Source: Lentinula raphanica (lineage: Eukaryota > Basidiomycota > Agaricomycetes > Agaricales > Omphalotaceae). Taken from it: a stretch of DNA of 64,000 nucleotides. Location: the NCBI GenBank assembly GCA_027919835.1, contig JANVFP010000002.1:1984001-2048000 (forward strand), read 5' to 3'. Every line of letters starts with the position of its first letter. Position 1 is the first letter of the stretch. A model generated the notes under the pieces. That model saw only the letters and a program-made list of their open reading frames with translations, was not told the DNA's origin and did not search any database. Both the position numbers and the translations under genes were made by a program. This document shows positions 22,931-36,073 of this stretch, one piece after another.

Positions 22931-24154
22931 ATGCTATTTCCTGTGGAAATACTCGATATCATACTCTCATTCATAGACGATGTCCATTCCTATTCTAATC
23001 TCGCCCTCTCCTCTTCCATCCTGCTCCGACTCAGTCGTCCACTCCACTTCCAGTCTATCACCATCAAACCGACAAATGCCAACAAATTATCCGAGCTACT
23101 GGCTAGTCCCTATCAAACTATTCTGGGAAACATTCAAGAAATTCACTTGATAGATGGCCAAATGTGTCTCGAGCAACATGACCTCCTTAGGCTCATCGCG
23201 TCTTCGAACGGGCAAACCGTTAGATCGATGATTCTAGAATATTGCTTGGACCCCCATCATCATATATACAAGGGCTTCCTGTCCGAGTTTCCCAATCTGC
23301 TCTCCATCAAAATCGACAGTGTAGTCTTACCATCTGTGACACAAGTTATGCAAATTCTAGGCAGCTTTCGTTTCTTGAAAACTGCATGTCTCAATAATGT
23401 CGACTGGGCGCCTTATGATACACTAGACGCTTCTTTACATTATGACATACCCTCGAGCTTGCGAAAGTTCACCCTCTGGTACTGCTGCAAAAGAGATATT
23501 CTGGAGTGCTTTATGTCTTGCGACACTCCTCCCGCTATTTCAGAACTTGATCTGGGTGTAATCTCCCCGGCAGATACAGAAGCTATCGGTCGATATCTTA
23601 GACGCCTTGGACGTAGCCTCACTTCCTTGTCTCTTGGATTCTCCTCTTTGGATGCGGGCGGTGATGCAGGTCAGTCGTGGTATTTCAACGCTTTGAAAGC
23701 TCCGTACAGGGACTTGTTCTGATGTGCGAGACCAACAGAGGATTTCTATCTAAACTGCGACCTGAGTTTGAACACTCGCCTGCAAACGATCACTTTCCAG
23801 CACTTCTTTCTCATCTTTATGGAATACCGCTTCTCTGATCCTTGGCCTTGGATATCGAAAATTATTTCCTCAATGCGTTCGGATGCTCTAACGACAATCA
23901 CCTTTTCATTACCAACCTTGTCCCCAATCTTACTATCAGCCATCAATTTCGAATGGTGTGAAACAATGGATCGATTTTTCAGCGAAGGGTTGGCGATGTT
24001 ACCTCGTTTCAAAACTTTGCAGTTTCATGTCCAATTTCGATGCGATGAGCAGTGTGATTATGATATTGTGTCCGATTTCATATCCATGATCAGGAAGTCA
24101 CTTTCTAGGTGCGATAAAACTGGGCTTCTAGAGTTTGTGGTACAAGAAACGTAG
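22931..24154 (+). CDS. F-box/LRR-like protein
   Basis: ATG 22931 opens MLFPVEILDIILSFIDDVHSYSNLALSSS, the usual degenerate F-box helix found in large basidiomycete families. A leucine-rich region without a tight consensus follows (LLSIKIDSVVLPS, ISELDLGVISP, LTSLSLGFSSLD). One intron at about 23670-23740 splits the gene, and the second exon ends FVVQET at 24154. About 380 residues. Such proteins usually recruit substrates to SCF ubiquitin ligases through Skp1, but substrates cannot be inferred. The F-box is weak, so the name rests on overall architecture. Confidence 0.65.
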
Positions 24155-24604
24155 GGCAAGGAAAGGCAAGGAAGGAACTCGGAAGTGGTGCGCACAGGCA
24201 GGTTGATTCTGTAACGAGTCTGCACGGACACTATAGCACTGTGCTCATTCAACAAGGTCTCATGGTATTCATGTCTCTCTATGACTACGTCGGAAGTGTC
24301 GATCCTCAGCATGGTGTGGCTTCGAACTTCGAAGGATACTTAGTACGGTACTGTAGTGGTCTGACGAATTATCATACATTACTTCTACAGCACGCAACAA
24401 GATACCCTTCTATCTCAGAGGTGTCCCTTCATTGAAATAGAAAGCATTGACTCCAGAATACTCGACGAATCATACCAGCCTCTAGTCTATTTCGACCGAC
24501 GACCACCTTGTGTATCAAAGCCCGTGTGAAATTTCATTTACACGCACATTTCACTCACTCATTCACGTTCACCCCGGGTCCACCCTCCCTTTGTTCGAGC
24601 CATC
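24155..24604. other. Intergenic interval
   Basis: A frame at 24241-24435 is open but has no start context or domain support. The rest is the presumed promoter of the magnesium transporter gene. Confidence 0.45.
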
Positions 24605-26280
24605 ATGTCGTCCGCCGAAGACAAATGGATAGGATTGACCTTGGCTGTATCCAGCTCTGTGGCCATTGGGATGAGCGCAATCATCACTAAGAAGGTGTGC
24701 CACAATTCCTACCATTGTCAACTCAATTGTGCTCAGAGTCTCGTCCGACGTCGTTTCAGGGTCTGAACGCAGCTGCAATAGAGGGCGCAGCAGCTTCTGA
24801 CAATCATGCGTATCTTAAGAACTCGATATGGGTTAGTCCCCAAGTCTAAATATCTTCGGACTCATTGTGATCGTTGTTTCTGAGTAGTGGTTAGGCATTA
24901 GTACACGTACGTTCCTAGTCTCTTCCACTCATTTCCGGGTATTCTAATCTTGCTCTCGACTCCTTAGAGATTCTTGGAGAAAGTGAATTCCTATATCATC
25001 ATCTACCCCTTCGCCTATACTGAACATCACGCCTCACAGTCGCCAACTTTGCTGCCTACACGTTTGCACCGCCGATATTAGTGACTCCATTGGGTGCTCT
25101 CAGTGTCCTTGTCGGGTGATACCCTTCTCTCCTGCGTGTATCATATCAAGTTATTCATACGATACTCAACAGCGCCATAGCCGCATCACTCATGCTCGGG
25201 GAGGTTCTCGGACATCTAGGAAGAGTCGGCTGCACTCTATCGTTCATTGGCTCGTTCATGATTGTACTCAACGCTCCGGAAGATAAGGCGGTGGATACTG
25301 TGGACCAGGTTTTGGAATATGCTGCACATCCAGGTACGTGGTCATTGTTCATTGTATATTCGCGTGTTTCTCATGTGCTATCCACCAACCTGCAGCGTTT
25401 CTGCTTTATGTCATGGCCGTCCTCGTTCACTCCGTTGTCACCATCGCTCTGATCGTTCCCCGTTATGGACGGACTCATCCATGGGTGTACATTTCGATCT
25501 GCTCTCTCGTCGGCTCGGTCTCGGTCATGTCGATCAAAGCGTTTGGTATTGCGGTCAAACTCACTATCGGAGGAAACAATCAGTTCTGGCGTCCGAGTAC
25601 ATATGTGTTCGGGATTGTCCTCATCTTGAGTGCGGTTGTTCAACTGAATTATTATAACAAGGCTTTGGACACCTTCTCAGTCAACGTGTGCGTGTTTTCG
25701 ATATTTCGTTTCTGCGTGCGTTGATTGATTGACTCGTCGATCAAGTGTGAATCCGATGTACTATGTTGGATTTACCTCCGCGACTATTGTGGCGTCTTTG
25801 ATTCTGTTCCAGGGGTTCAACACTGACAATGCTACTGCTGCTGTCTCTTTGCTATGTGGTTTCGCAGTCACGTTCATTGGCGTGCATGTTCTGGATATTT
25901 CTCGAAGAGCGAACGATGAATTTGAGGAAGAGGAGGATCTTCTGGTTCAACCCTTACGCTCTTCCGTCCCAGGCGAAAGTGGATTCTTCTTACCCCGACA
26001 GAGCTTGAGCGATCGTACCTCCTTGGACCGATGGGACGGGCGCAATCCGATTGCAGGGCGCGCGAATCCTAGTCATCACCGAAGGACGTCTTCAGCTAGT
26101 CTGTTTGACAACGACCTGATACAGGGCAACGGTAGAAATGGTGAACGTCTACCCCTTGCTGGCTTAAGGGAGGAAGACGAATGGGAGATGGACGGAGGAG
26201 AGCGTATACGCCGTCTTCCTTCTGGACGAAAACCGAAGAGCGTATCCTCTTTGCCTCGGCATCCTGATCTATTAACCTAG
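24605..26280 (+). CDS. NIPA-type magnesium transporter
   Basis: A multi-pass membrane protein of the DMT superfamily, expected to move Mg2+ across plasma or endosomal membranes. ATG 24605 gives MSSAEDKWIGLTLAVSSSVAIGMSAIITKK. After short introns come VANFAAYTFAPPILVTPLGALSVLVG and IAASLMLGEVLGHLGRVGCTLSFIGS, then several hydrophobic helices including HSVVTIALIVPRYGR and VNPMYYVGFTSATIVASLILFQGF, all diagnostic of NIPA proteins. About nine membrane segments. The cytosolic tail after about 25910 is acidic and then Ser/Arg-rich and ends at 26280. About six introns, including one at about 25690-25745 with an in-frame exon change at SVNV-VNPMYY. Confidence 0.9.
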
Positions 26281-27325
26281 AGTCCTAGTTTTTTATTTAG
26301 TGCTGGAGTATACCCTATATATTTACGTAATACCATAATAGCTATCACTTTCCTTTTTCGGCTTGCTATGAACAGCTTTGACCTCTTGGAAACGCGTCAT
26401 AGATGACTGAGATACTGTATCCATAGGTTGAGATCGAGAACATACAGTAGTGTTGGTTCGTCATTTACTCGGATGACTGCTGTATTTGACATCATTACTC
26501 CAATAATAATATCGCCCAATACATCCGAACACAGATATAGGCCGTACACAAGCTCTTGAGAGTACAACTATTCCTTCTAATATGCATCTACCACCACCAA
26601 CCACAGCGCTCAAGTACAGAACGCTCTGTAATAATGAGAAGGAAGGAGATTTAGACAGAGGCGAGTCAAGTTCGATCTCAAATCAAGGGCTTTATACTAA
26701 ACCAGTGGTTGAATAGCACCTTCACCGAGTAGAGAGAAACATTCGGGAGAGAAAGGCATTGCTCAGAGACGAGCTCTCAACACGAGGTCTTCTCTTGACC
26801 CAGGTCTGCGCTTAGATACGCCTCCAAGTCGAGTACGTCTGTGTTGATTTATGGGGAAAACTACAATGGTCACTGATGCAAAATATTTTCGACACAGGAA
26901 ACCAGTTCTGCGCGCGCTGCTAAGCCTACGCCCGTCTCGTTCCTCGCACCTCTTTCTCACCTTCCACGCACATTTGATTATTCCGACGTTTAACAAAGGG
27001 ACTCCCGCCCACCTTCAAAAAACAAAATAGTCAATGCTGCAAAGTCTAGAGACAATCGCATACCGAACGTTATTTAACGTTGAACATTCAGAATATTGGA
27101 TCACGACCCTTATTACTCGAGATCACCTCGATACGTATAATTTCGATACTCACAATGTGAACATTCTCAAGGACATACAGTATATATACCCCATGCACGA
27201 CCATGTATTATGTTGGATCCGATGTCTAGAAACACATCACTAGAACACTGCTTCATGGACGTTGATTAGATCACATACTTAGTATTATTGTGGAGGATAC
27301 AATTGACAAAATGAGCGTAATATTA
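26281..27325. other. Convergent intergenic interval
   Basis: Lies between the stops of the transporter (+) and the P450 (-). About 1 kb with no ORF of recognisable family and no clear repeat. Confidence 0.5.
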
Positions 27326-29767
27326 CTAGTTAATGTTCTCTCCGTCCTTCAAAGCTTCCTCCAACACATGCAGCAAATGCTCTGATCGAGGTTTGACCAC
27401 ACATTCGAAAGGAATAGGGCGACTAGAATAGTGTTACATGAATGAGCACATTTCGTTCGGTGAAGAGAACAGAAATGAGGACCGACACAATAATTCCATC
27501 GGTTGTTTCAGGAACGGGCATCTTGACCTGTCCTTTTTCGTCAATGGCTGGACTAACTTCGATACCTGCTACTGCTTTCACGATGTTGATCCATACGCTG
27601 ACGTCGGCCTGGGATAAACAAAATTAGCAAGAGCATCGGGCCTTTAATGCAATGGGACAAAGGTCATACCAAATGAGCTCCAGGACAGATACTGGGCGAT
27701 TCAAATAAACATTTCTCATGATGTACAGTGACTGGTAATGGCATGCATTCTTACCGCCGTCCATATCCGAATAGACCTCTGTCAATTGGATTTGGTTCGG
27801 GATCAGGCCCCAAGAATCGGTCAGGATTGAATGTCGAAGGGTCCTTATACACTGTTGGGTCATGTAGGAAGTACCAAACGTTAACGAAGACCTAGAATGA
27901 TGCCAGTAGGACAGTAAGAGAGACATCCCTGCGACATTCTGGTGTTAACCGGCATACCAAAGAATCCTTGGGAATGAAGTATCCTCTGAACACATCGTCT
28001 TTCATAGCGCGATGAGGCACGGCTTCGAAAGGGTTCAGTTTGAGCAAGGGAATGGAGGAATTCAGGAACAGGGAAAAAAGTACCTAAAGGCACGATGGGA
28101 AGCCATCGATACAATTCCTTGACGAGGGCTTCGATGTACGGAAGAGAATCTCTGTCCTGAAAAGAAGGCAATCGGTCTTTTCCTACGACTGAATCAACTT
28201 CCGCCTGAGCCTTGCGTTGCACTTCGGGGTATAAAAGGGCCGCCAGTAGATAGCTGTACACGACTGACACAGTCTAGACGTGCATTTATCAGTCACGTCC
28301 GTCGAGAATAGCATCAAGGGTTAACACTGGAAATGAGCACTTACGGTATCACTCCCAGCTGCGTAAAAAGAGGCAACGGACCATTTGAGATCAGTAAGCT
28401 TTTCCGAGGTGATGTTCTTGTCCTTGAGAAGATCAGCGGCGAAAGAGTTGTTTTCTTCTCCTTTGTCCTATTGTGAATACTGGATATTGAGAACAGAAAT
28501 TTGTTGATACGCGATCGAACTGACTAGTTGCTCCTTGACATAGGCAAACGGTACGTCCGCCATTTCGTTGCAGGGATCGATACATTCGGCTGCCTTGAGA
28601 GTTCGTTGTGAGTGTTTCAACGGAACCCGAACACAATGTTTTTGTCTTCTACCTTTCGTTTGAATCCTGCGAACGGAACCCACGCAGGAAGATATTTTAC
28701 TGTCAAAGACACGATTCGTGATGATAACGGAAGACTCAATATGCTTTGGTACTTACGAAATGGAAAGATCTCAACGGCATAGGCCCCGGTGCGATGGATG
28801 TCAGAGAATTGCTCCATGGCCTTTTTGTTCACATTGTGAGCTCTGTTCGACTGATTGGGAATGATAGGATACGTACGAACTCAGCCTTTGCGATGAAAGG
28901 GTCAGGTTGGTCTTCCAATATCTTGTAGCCGTAACTCAGGTGGAGAACCTGTGAGTCTGTCTGTGAGAACAACCTGTCTCCCAACTGAAACGAAGGGAAT
29001 AATACTTGCCATCGCGCCTGCAGTTCTACGAAGAGGCGGTAAGAACGAAGTGATAATACACATCGAAACAAGTCCACTTACTTCCGGATTGCAGACGCAG
29101 GGTCCTCTGGCTTCTGGAAGATCCGCTTCAAAGACATATTGGCCTGGTAATCTTCTATAGGATAGAACTTCATCATGCTGGTTTTTGTCCCGATGATCTT
29201 TCCTATGAGTTTTCGATACTGACGGAGTAGTTTGTGAGAAGTCGAGCAAAGAAACAAGCGAAAAAAGAAACCTCTCGGAAGCGAGCATTGTATCGAGCAC
29301 CGCTAAGTGCTCGATCCTAGTAGAAAAGTGGGAATGGAATGAGACGAGTTTGACAAACGACACGGCGAGCAGATATTACCCATCCTGTTAGCAGAGCCAT
29401 TTGGACAGTGGGACGATCAGCGTACAGCGATCCTGATTTCCCGAGCATTTCGTCGGCAATTTCGGGATCGCTGATGATGATGAATGGCGTGCCCAAAACC
29501 TTGATCGACATTATTGGCCCTACAAATTGAGCGCTGTTTCGGAATTGCACAGAAAGAGATCAGAAAGGCGGACCTACCCCATATTTTGCCCCATTCCGCG
29601 AACGTCTTCCAGGCGTGCGTCTTGGGCATGTCGAAGGCATTTCCGATAAGAGGCCAGCCTTTCGGGCCTGGAGGGAGAGGATATTTTCGAGAAAAAAAGA
29701 GCTTGTACAGGGACATGCAAGCGAACAGAGCGAGTAAGATGTCCACTGGTGCAGGCTGCATGGTCAT
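27326..29767 (-). CDS. Cytochrome P450 monooxygenase
   Basis: An ER-anchored heme monooxygenase. The start at 29767 gives MTMQPAPVDILLALFACMSLYKLFF, an N-terminal anchor, followed by the proline hinge YPLPPGPKGWPLIGN. Across many exons: the I-helix FYAAGSDTT (about 28340), the ExxR motif in VKELYRW (about 28115), VPHRAMKDDVFRGYFIPKDS, the PERF-like region FNPDRFLG, and the heme-binding loop FGYGRR-ICPGAH joined over an intron near 27690-27765, with its Cys ligand present. The end is at 27326. Fungal class II architecture resembling the large basidiomycete CYP families. The substrate cannot be inferred, and there is no neighbouring biosynthetic cluster. Confidence 0.9.
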
Positions 29768-30145
29768 GATAAGAATAACGAGGGGGGATTTTTGGAGATA
29801 GTAGGCAAGGTGAAGCGCCTGCGCTCTACATATGTACTTTTTGCCATTGTGGGCAGGGTCCGGTGACGGTTAAGTGGGTCAAAGCTTGGGAAACGGACCG
29901 GGTATGCAATGTATGTCTCGAGGGCTGGAATCAAGAAATGATAAATCAGAGTGCTCCGAGTTCCCCTCTCCATTTTGGGAGCCGTGGCCCGTTTGGTTGG
30001 TTGAAGGTTGCTGAAAAGAGGACGTACGATATCGGAGTATCATTTCTAGTTGGCATCGAAGCTCTTCTTTCATAAAGTCTTTTTGCGCCTGTGAAAAGTG
30101 GTCGTATGGTATTGAGGAACCCTAAGGGTTTATGTTTACGATGTT
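29768..30145. other. P450 promoter region
   Basis: About 380 bp between the P450 start (-) and a hAT-like insertion. No ORF or clear site recognised. Confidence 0.45.
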
Positions 30146-30153
30146 GGACGCAT
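30146..30153. repeat. Left 8-bp target-site duplication
   Basis: GGACGCAT, exact copy at 30865-30872. Confidence 0.8.
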
Positions 30154-30864
30154 CAGGGGGCCTTACCGAGTCAAATTCCCACAGATCACAAAACCTGTTG
30201 GGGTCTGTTTGTACAGCCGGGCTGCCGCAGAGCCGCATCCGCCGTTGGTGCTTAATAATCCAATTGAAAGTCTTTTGTTCGATGTTCTTCCAGTTGACCA
30301 CAGCGATTTTTCAGAATGTACTTAAGCTGCTTGATGTGGATTCCAAGTGATTCATGTCCTTCTTCTGTCAGTTGCATGAAATAGTCAGATTGTCATTAGT
30401 TTGGCATGCCACTGCACCCAATGTTACAGCAGCATCAAGCCTAGATAAAAACAATCTGTTGTATCATGAGCTTGCTGAGCAAATATCTGAAGTATCACTG
30501 TCATGACACTAGCAAGCTCAAGTGATGATAGTGTCGCCGGGTTTAAGAGTCACTGTTTGCAGTGTTTGCTGAGGTTTCAAAGGGGGCAATTACAAAGTAA
30601 TAAGTAATTCATTATTGAGGCTCATAAAACATCAAAGTATCAGAGGAGTAGTCAAACCGGGACTCATGTTGAATGAGAGTGCACCCAGCGCGGTCACAGC
30701 TCGACCAGTGAGCAACACTCGAATCAATGGGTGCGGTAGATGAAGTGAAGTATAGGTATTAATAAGCAGGATACGGCTGATGCGGCAGTGCGGCAATTCG
30801 GCTGTACAAACAACCCCCAACAGGTTTTGAGGATTGCGGGTTTTTGATCGGGTGAGGCCCCCCG
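30154..30864. mobile_element. hAT-like non-autonomous element, 711 bp
   Basis: The termini are inverted over about 110 bp at roughly 70% identity by eye. The left end starts CAGGGGGCCTTACC and the right end in reverse complement starts CGGGGGGCCTCACC; both share AAAACCTGTTGGGG and TTTGTACAGCCG further in. An 8-bp direct repeat GGACGCAT flanks the unit (30146-30153, 30865-30872). Eight-base duplications and CAGGG-like ends are usual for hAT elements. No transposase is present inside. Confidence 0.82.
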
Positions 30865-30872
30865 GGACGCAT
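30865..30872. repeat. Right 8-bp target-site duplication
   Basis: GGACGCAT, exact copy of 30146-30153. Confidence 0.8.
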
Positions 30873-31594
30873 GGAGTTGTAAACAGAGCGAACAACTCCT
30901 CGGCGCTTATTTCATTCAACGTTCTCACCGTGACTATCATCAACAATGGTCATCCAAATACACCGAGTCTTTCTCCTTCTCTTCCCTTTCGTTTCCGCGT
31001 CAGTTTTGACCGTTGACACAGGAATGGAAGGCGACTAAACAGGTCACAGGCTTAAGGGTCTTCAATTTGGCTCAACCAAAGCTTCGCAATTGCCTTGCTC
31101 GTGAATGGGGGAAAAACTACCGCCCCTGACATCTTTCATTAACGTATTCCTCCTTCGTGTTGGCTTCCCCAGCTTCCTCGACTTCCATAATCAAGAACAA
31201 CTGTCCAAGCCAAAAGCGGCCGCATTCTCGCTCTACCACGCTCACATTTTCATCCATTTATCGAGAGTAACGTCAAAGCATTTTGCGCGGACTGGGTCCC
31301 CTCGCATCCCTGGCTTACGCGATGACGCGGTCGATTTACACGAAAACGTTTGCTCGGAACTTTACTGGGTGCAATTGCGCACCAGCGGGACTCGGGAGCA
31401 TTGGGCGATGTGAATCTTAAGTCAGCTTAAAGGGTCCTCTCGTCTTCGCAACTCATAATCCTTCGACCTTATGTTATCATACTAGCTTTTACATTCGCTC
31501 ACAAAGCAAAGTTGCTACTTATACTCAGGTTGACGGATACTTTAGAAACCCGTGTCCATCTCCCTCAATCTACTTGTCTTTGAACCTGTAACAG
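30873..31594. other. Intergenic interval before the DUF6534 gene
   Basis: A frame at 31105-31413 is open but has no domain or splice support. The 3' part is the likely promoter of the following gene. Confidence 0.45.
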
Positions 31595-33720
31595 ATGGCG
31601 GCGAGCATGAATACTACGTACGTTTACCCCTCGTTAGAATCATATCTTGATCTAATTGGTGTTGTAGCTTTGGAATGTTGTTCGATGGTAAGTGTCGAAT
31701 CAATCATACGTGATAGGAGACGGGGTATTGAAACATCCTGCTCAGCTGTTGTTGTCGGAGCTGCGTGAGCTTTCACTTTTTTATTGCTTATCCAAAATTG
31801 TAATTTTGTCAATCGCTGCATCAGGCTTTACGGAGGTCTGATAGCATCCTATCCTGATTGAGCTGCCCATCGACTCATGACCGGTTGTTATCTTCAGCGG
31901 GTTGTGTTCAAGGATACATGTATTTCCGAAAATACCACAAGACTGATCCTTGGTATCTCAAGCTGCTGGCAAGTACCTGATCTGAGTTTGCATCTCGCCC
32001 TTGGCTTATGTGTTTAAGATGATAGGTTGGCTTCATCCTCGTTTGCGACACTTTTCAAGTGGGGATTCTCACTGGTGAGTAGTATTGTCCGATGTTCATC
32101 ATACCACCGACGCAAGCTGATCTTTTGTTAGCGTGTGGTAAGAAATCTAGATTTGTCCATGTATCAGCGGTCTGACATTTCCTTCAAGTTTACCAGTATG
32201 TCATCCTGGTGAGACCATCTACTGGATTTACCCTTTTCGTCAGCTCTGACCCCTGGTGGCACAGAATTTCGCACAAGTGGAAATTCTTGTTATGCTGCTC
32301 AAGCAAGTTTTCATTGCCCTATCGTCGAACTTTATATATTAAGCTGAAAGAAACGTCAAATCTAGCACTCTCATCATCGAGATTTTCTTCAGTGATGCCA
32401 TCGCGTTAGCAGTACAGATGTATGTTCGTTCCACGGGACCCACCTCTTGTCTCTCAACAGGATTTTATCCAGGTTCTATTGCTGGAGACTCTGGCGCTGT
32501 AAGTAAAATGTATTCTAAGTCTGCTATGACTGATGTGCACTGTAGTGAGCCAAGGAAATTACTTCGTGGTGATACCTCTTGTGAGTGTTATCGAAACTTG
32601 TTCTTCAGACCGAAGCAGACAGATTGATATCCTTTCAGATAATGTTCAGTTTGGGCGCCTTCCGTGAGGCGTTCCTGGGTTTTCCTTCCTTGTTCTGCTC
32701 TAATGATGCCAAATTTTTGCAGTAAGCCTACTCGGTAAGTTATATCCTTTCATCTTTGGTATGCTGCTTCTGATGTCTCTTAAGTATATAGCTGCTTGTC
32801 ACTACAATTCTCGACTTTTGAAGAATTGACCAGTCTCAAGGTGAATCAAACGTCAGAAAGCTATCTGAATAACCTGTTGACTTTATCGTACTTCAGAATC
32901 TCTCCATGACTTGTAACATTTTGGCGGGTACGCATCCTCTGGCAGCGCTTGCAATTCAAAGTCAATTGATCATCTCCATCGTTATCTAGCTGTTTCCGAT
33001 ATTCTGATCTCCAGTGCCATGGTACTCTTTCTGCAAAAAGCCAAAAATTCGCACAAGAGCACCAACAGCATGCTCAATCGTTTGGTCAGAAATTGTCATC
33101 TGGATTCTTAGAGTATACTCAAGATGTATCTTTGCAGATTATCTTTACTTTCAACACAGGACTACCAGTCAGCTTTTGCGCACTCTGGGCTTGCATTTCT
33201 ATCAACGCTTGGCCTACCACCTTCATTTACATGTTCTTTTTCCTCTTGCGTGAGTCCGAGGCTTTCTATCTGAGTTCTGAATCGGCTAACTTCTCCGCGG
33301 AACGACATTTAGAGGGCAGACGTGAGTGTGATTTTAACCGGATTGACTTTTATCTTCAAGCTCAAAACTCCCGCATGCTGTTTAGTTTACACAAACTCCT
33401 TGCTGGTCTCGCTCAACTCCAGGAACTACATCAAGAAAGGGTATGTCCAAGCCTTTCGTCAATTGATTCACCCTTCTGATAACTTCAAAGCAAAAACGTC
33501 CTGACCGAAACCGCCCCAAGCTACGTGATGCGCCCGTATCCGGATTCTCGAGGAGACGTTGTACCTGGCTCGAGAGGTTCCAAAGTCGGTTGTATCATGA
33601 CTGAAGATTGAGGCTTACAGCTGACACGTTCATACCAGGTGTCTAGGGACGTACAGGATGATGGAGGGATTGCTATCAGGATCAATACCACAACGCACAC
33701 AGACATCGAGGTCCGTATTT
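31595..33720 (+). CDS. DUF6534-type seven-helix membrane protein (possibly damaged)
   Basis: ATG 31595 starts MAASMNTT, then short exons give FGMLFD, AVVVGAALYGG, and YMYFRKYHKTDPWYLKLL-VGFILVCDTFQVGILTG, the usual first helices of this fungal membrane family. The diagnostic C-terminal part is seen as FNTGLPVSFCALWACISINAWPTTFIYMFFF and VYTNSLLVSLNSRNYIKKG near 33150-33440, followed by a tail with DDGGIAIRINTTTHTDIE near 33660-33710. Function is unknown for the family. Canonical splice sites near 33250-33360 do not join the two halves in one frame, so this is either a non-standard junction that I missed or a frameshift. The exact end is uncertain. Confidence 0.6.
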
Positions 33721-34509
33721 TTACTCCACAACTTTCGGGAAATGTATGTATGACCCTTGCTTCTAGTTTGCAGATGATTCAGCGAGCAGCAAGGTTGATG
33801 TATGAGTTTTACTGGTATTGCGTTTCCGCTCGGTCTCCAGTCGTTCACGCTCTCAAGATAATATACGTAGCTGTAGGAGCTTGTGAAGACGAGCAGTTGT
33901 CAATGAAACCTTCATAAAGATATTGGAAACAGCTCGACAGACTGGTAATTGCTATTAGTAATATCTAGAGTTCATCTTCTCGTGATCTGTTTGTATCAAA
34001 TCGCTGAATCATAATGGAAAGTGACCCATCCCTCAGCCTGCAGCCTTGTTATCAGTGTCATTCTTCAATGTGGTAGCGTTTCCCAACTATTTACCGTTGC
34101 CCTTGATAAATCTTCAAGTTCAGCCAAGCTCCGCCATCGTGTAAACCAGTAATTGACGAACATGAGTACCACAGTGCGACAACACCAGCTTGTGTCGTAC
34201 ATTTACTGCTATCCTGGGCAAGGTGACCCCTATATGGAGCTACGTGTTAACTCGTGTTGAGCGCGTTGAGCTATAGGTTGAGCTCGTATGTGACGCTTTG
34301 ACTCCTGGGAAAATTGATTTGTTTTCGGCAACTTTTGGCAGAGTACATTTTCGTGGATGCTTTCACCGGCTTTCACCAATTCCAAGTTCACAATAAAATC
34401 CTGAAGGTCCGTGATCAGTTTTCTCTATCATATCAATGCTTCATCATGAAAAGATATCTAGATCCTAACTCGTGTGTGATACAGGGCGAAAAAATCAACC
34501 TCTACTTTC
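33721..34509. other. Intergenic interval
   Basis: No supported gene. It may contain the last codons of the DUF6534 gene and an upstream exon of the next gene. Confidence 0.4.
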
Positions 34510-35807
34510 ATGGCCACGAAGGAAGCCCAGGGAGTTGACGATTATAGGTGGCATCATCATTTGGAACCTACTATCTTCCTTCATTCCCCAGATAATGCGC
34601 TCCCAAGCGGCATAGGACGCTTTCTGCATCCAACTCGCGTTACATTAGCTCTGAAGGATCCCAACAGGGACGACGAATTTCTGTGGAAATCTAGAGACCA
34701 TCGAAAGAATAGACATGTTAAATACGCCCCTAAGCAGAACAAGAGTCGACATGGAAGAAATCCCGTGGTTGGAATAGGACATATGATGCGGCTGGAGTAT
34801 TGGAATGTGAGTTGGTGGGTAGCTATAGTGAGTACCAACCCATACTCGTGTGTGAACATGATATTCAACGCCCTTCGACTTAGGCTTTCACTATCGGAAG
34901 CATTATCTGGGTAATCAACGGCTTCTATAGCTTCCTTCCCTTCGTCGACCCATCTTTCGCACAGTCGATATCAGGCATCGGTTGGACAGCCTGGGTTGGA
35001 GCAACAGTCTTCGAGTTCGGCGCAATATTAGGGGTCTTGGAAGCTTGGAATCGTGGAGAGACAGCTAACTTCGGATGGGGAGTCCGACAAGCTCTTGGCT
35101 ATGATAATGCGTCTAATGAGCATGCAGTCAATTCAAGATTTTCAAAAACAGAAAATGATAGTGAGACCGAACACAAGTGGGTATGGTTTTCGTCGGATCC
35201 CAAATACTGGCATGAATTGGGGTTCCTCGCGGCTTTCGTTCAGTTTTGGGCAGCCACGATATTCTGGATCAGTGGGTGTGTACGCGTTCGGTCCACGATG
35301 TGAAAGATTGTGCTCACTGGATCACCGTGTCGGAAGATTCACTGCACTTCCCTCGATTCAAGATGCCATAACTCCCAGAACCGGTGTTTTGGATGGTATT
35401 TTCTGGACCCCGCAGGTTGTAGGCGGAATGGGGTTTGTCATTAGCTCGTACGATTTGTTCCCTTCTGAATGCTTGGATCCTTGGCTTAGCTCGTGGATGA
35501 TATAGTTCCCTGCTCCTGTTCGAAACACAGAGGAAATGGTACCTTCCCAATATATCATCTCTAGGGTGGCAGGTAGCGAGTACGTGGTTCTGTTATCTTT
35601 CCATTCACTAATCTTCATTGCTGATGGTGATGCATAGTTTGGAATTTCATTGGAGCCATTGGGTTTACGCTTTGTGGCGCCCTTGGATACGCTGCGCAAA
35701 CTAGTACGAAGGCCGCATATCAGAGTGCGCTTTCTACGTTCTGGGGTGGGTGGGCGTTCCTCATCGGGAGCATCCTGCAGTGGTATGAGAGCGTCAATAG
35801 CATATGA
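34510..35807 (+). CDS. Multi-pass membrane protein of unknown function
   Basis: A tentative ATG at 34510 leads to FLWKSRDHRKNRHVKYAPKQNK, a basic cytosolic segment. Membrane helices follow: LEYWNVSWWVAIV, FTIGSIIWVINGFYSFLPF, IGWTAWVGATVFEFGAILGVLEAWNRG, ELGFLAAFVQFWAATIFWISG, TPQVVGGMGFVISS, FIGAIGFTLCGALGYA and FWGGWAFLIGSILQWYESV. It stops at 35805-35807 after several short introns. The pattern YWNVSWW plus a large loop (GRGETANFGWGV-like) suggests a conserved fungal integral membrane family, but I know no function. A more upstream start is possible. Confidence 0.65.
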
Positions 35808-36073
35808 CGATACGATAGGGATCATCAGGAATCCAGACTGCAGCTGACTTTGCAGTTATTACCAAAAAGTTGCTAGTCGTTTGATTTCAAATATACTCGA
35901 AACACTGGAACGGTCAGGGCGCAAGACCCGAGCCCCTATGAATGTTTCCCAGATCACTCCAGCCCTTAATAAAAACCCACATGTCATCGTCGCTCTGATT
36001 TTTCTCCTCTGACACTTTCACCATCTCCCTCCATCTTCTCTTCTTTTCCAGGCTTTTCCTCGATACCCACAAG

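Noticed and set aside
24241..24435. Open frame after the F-box-like gene
   Set aside because: Lies after a clear stop, has no motif, and could only be a decayed tail of a relative.
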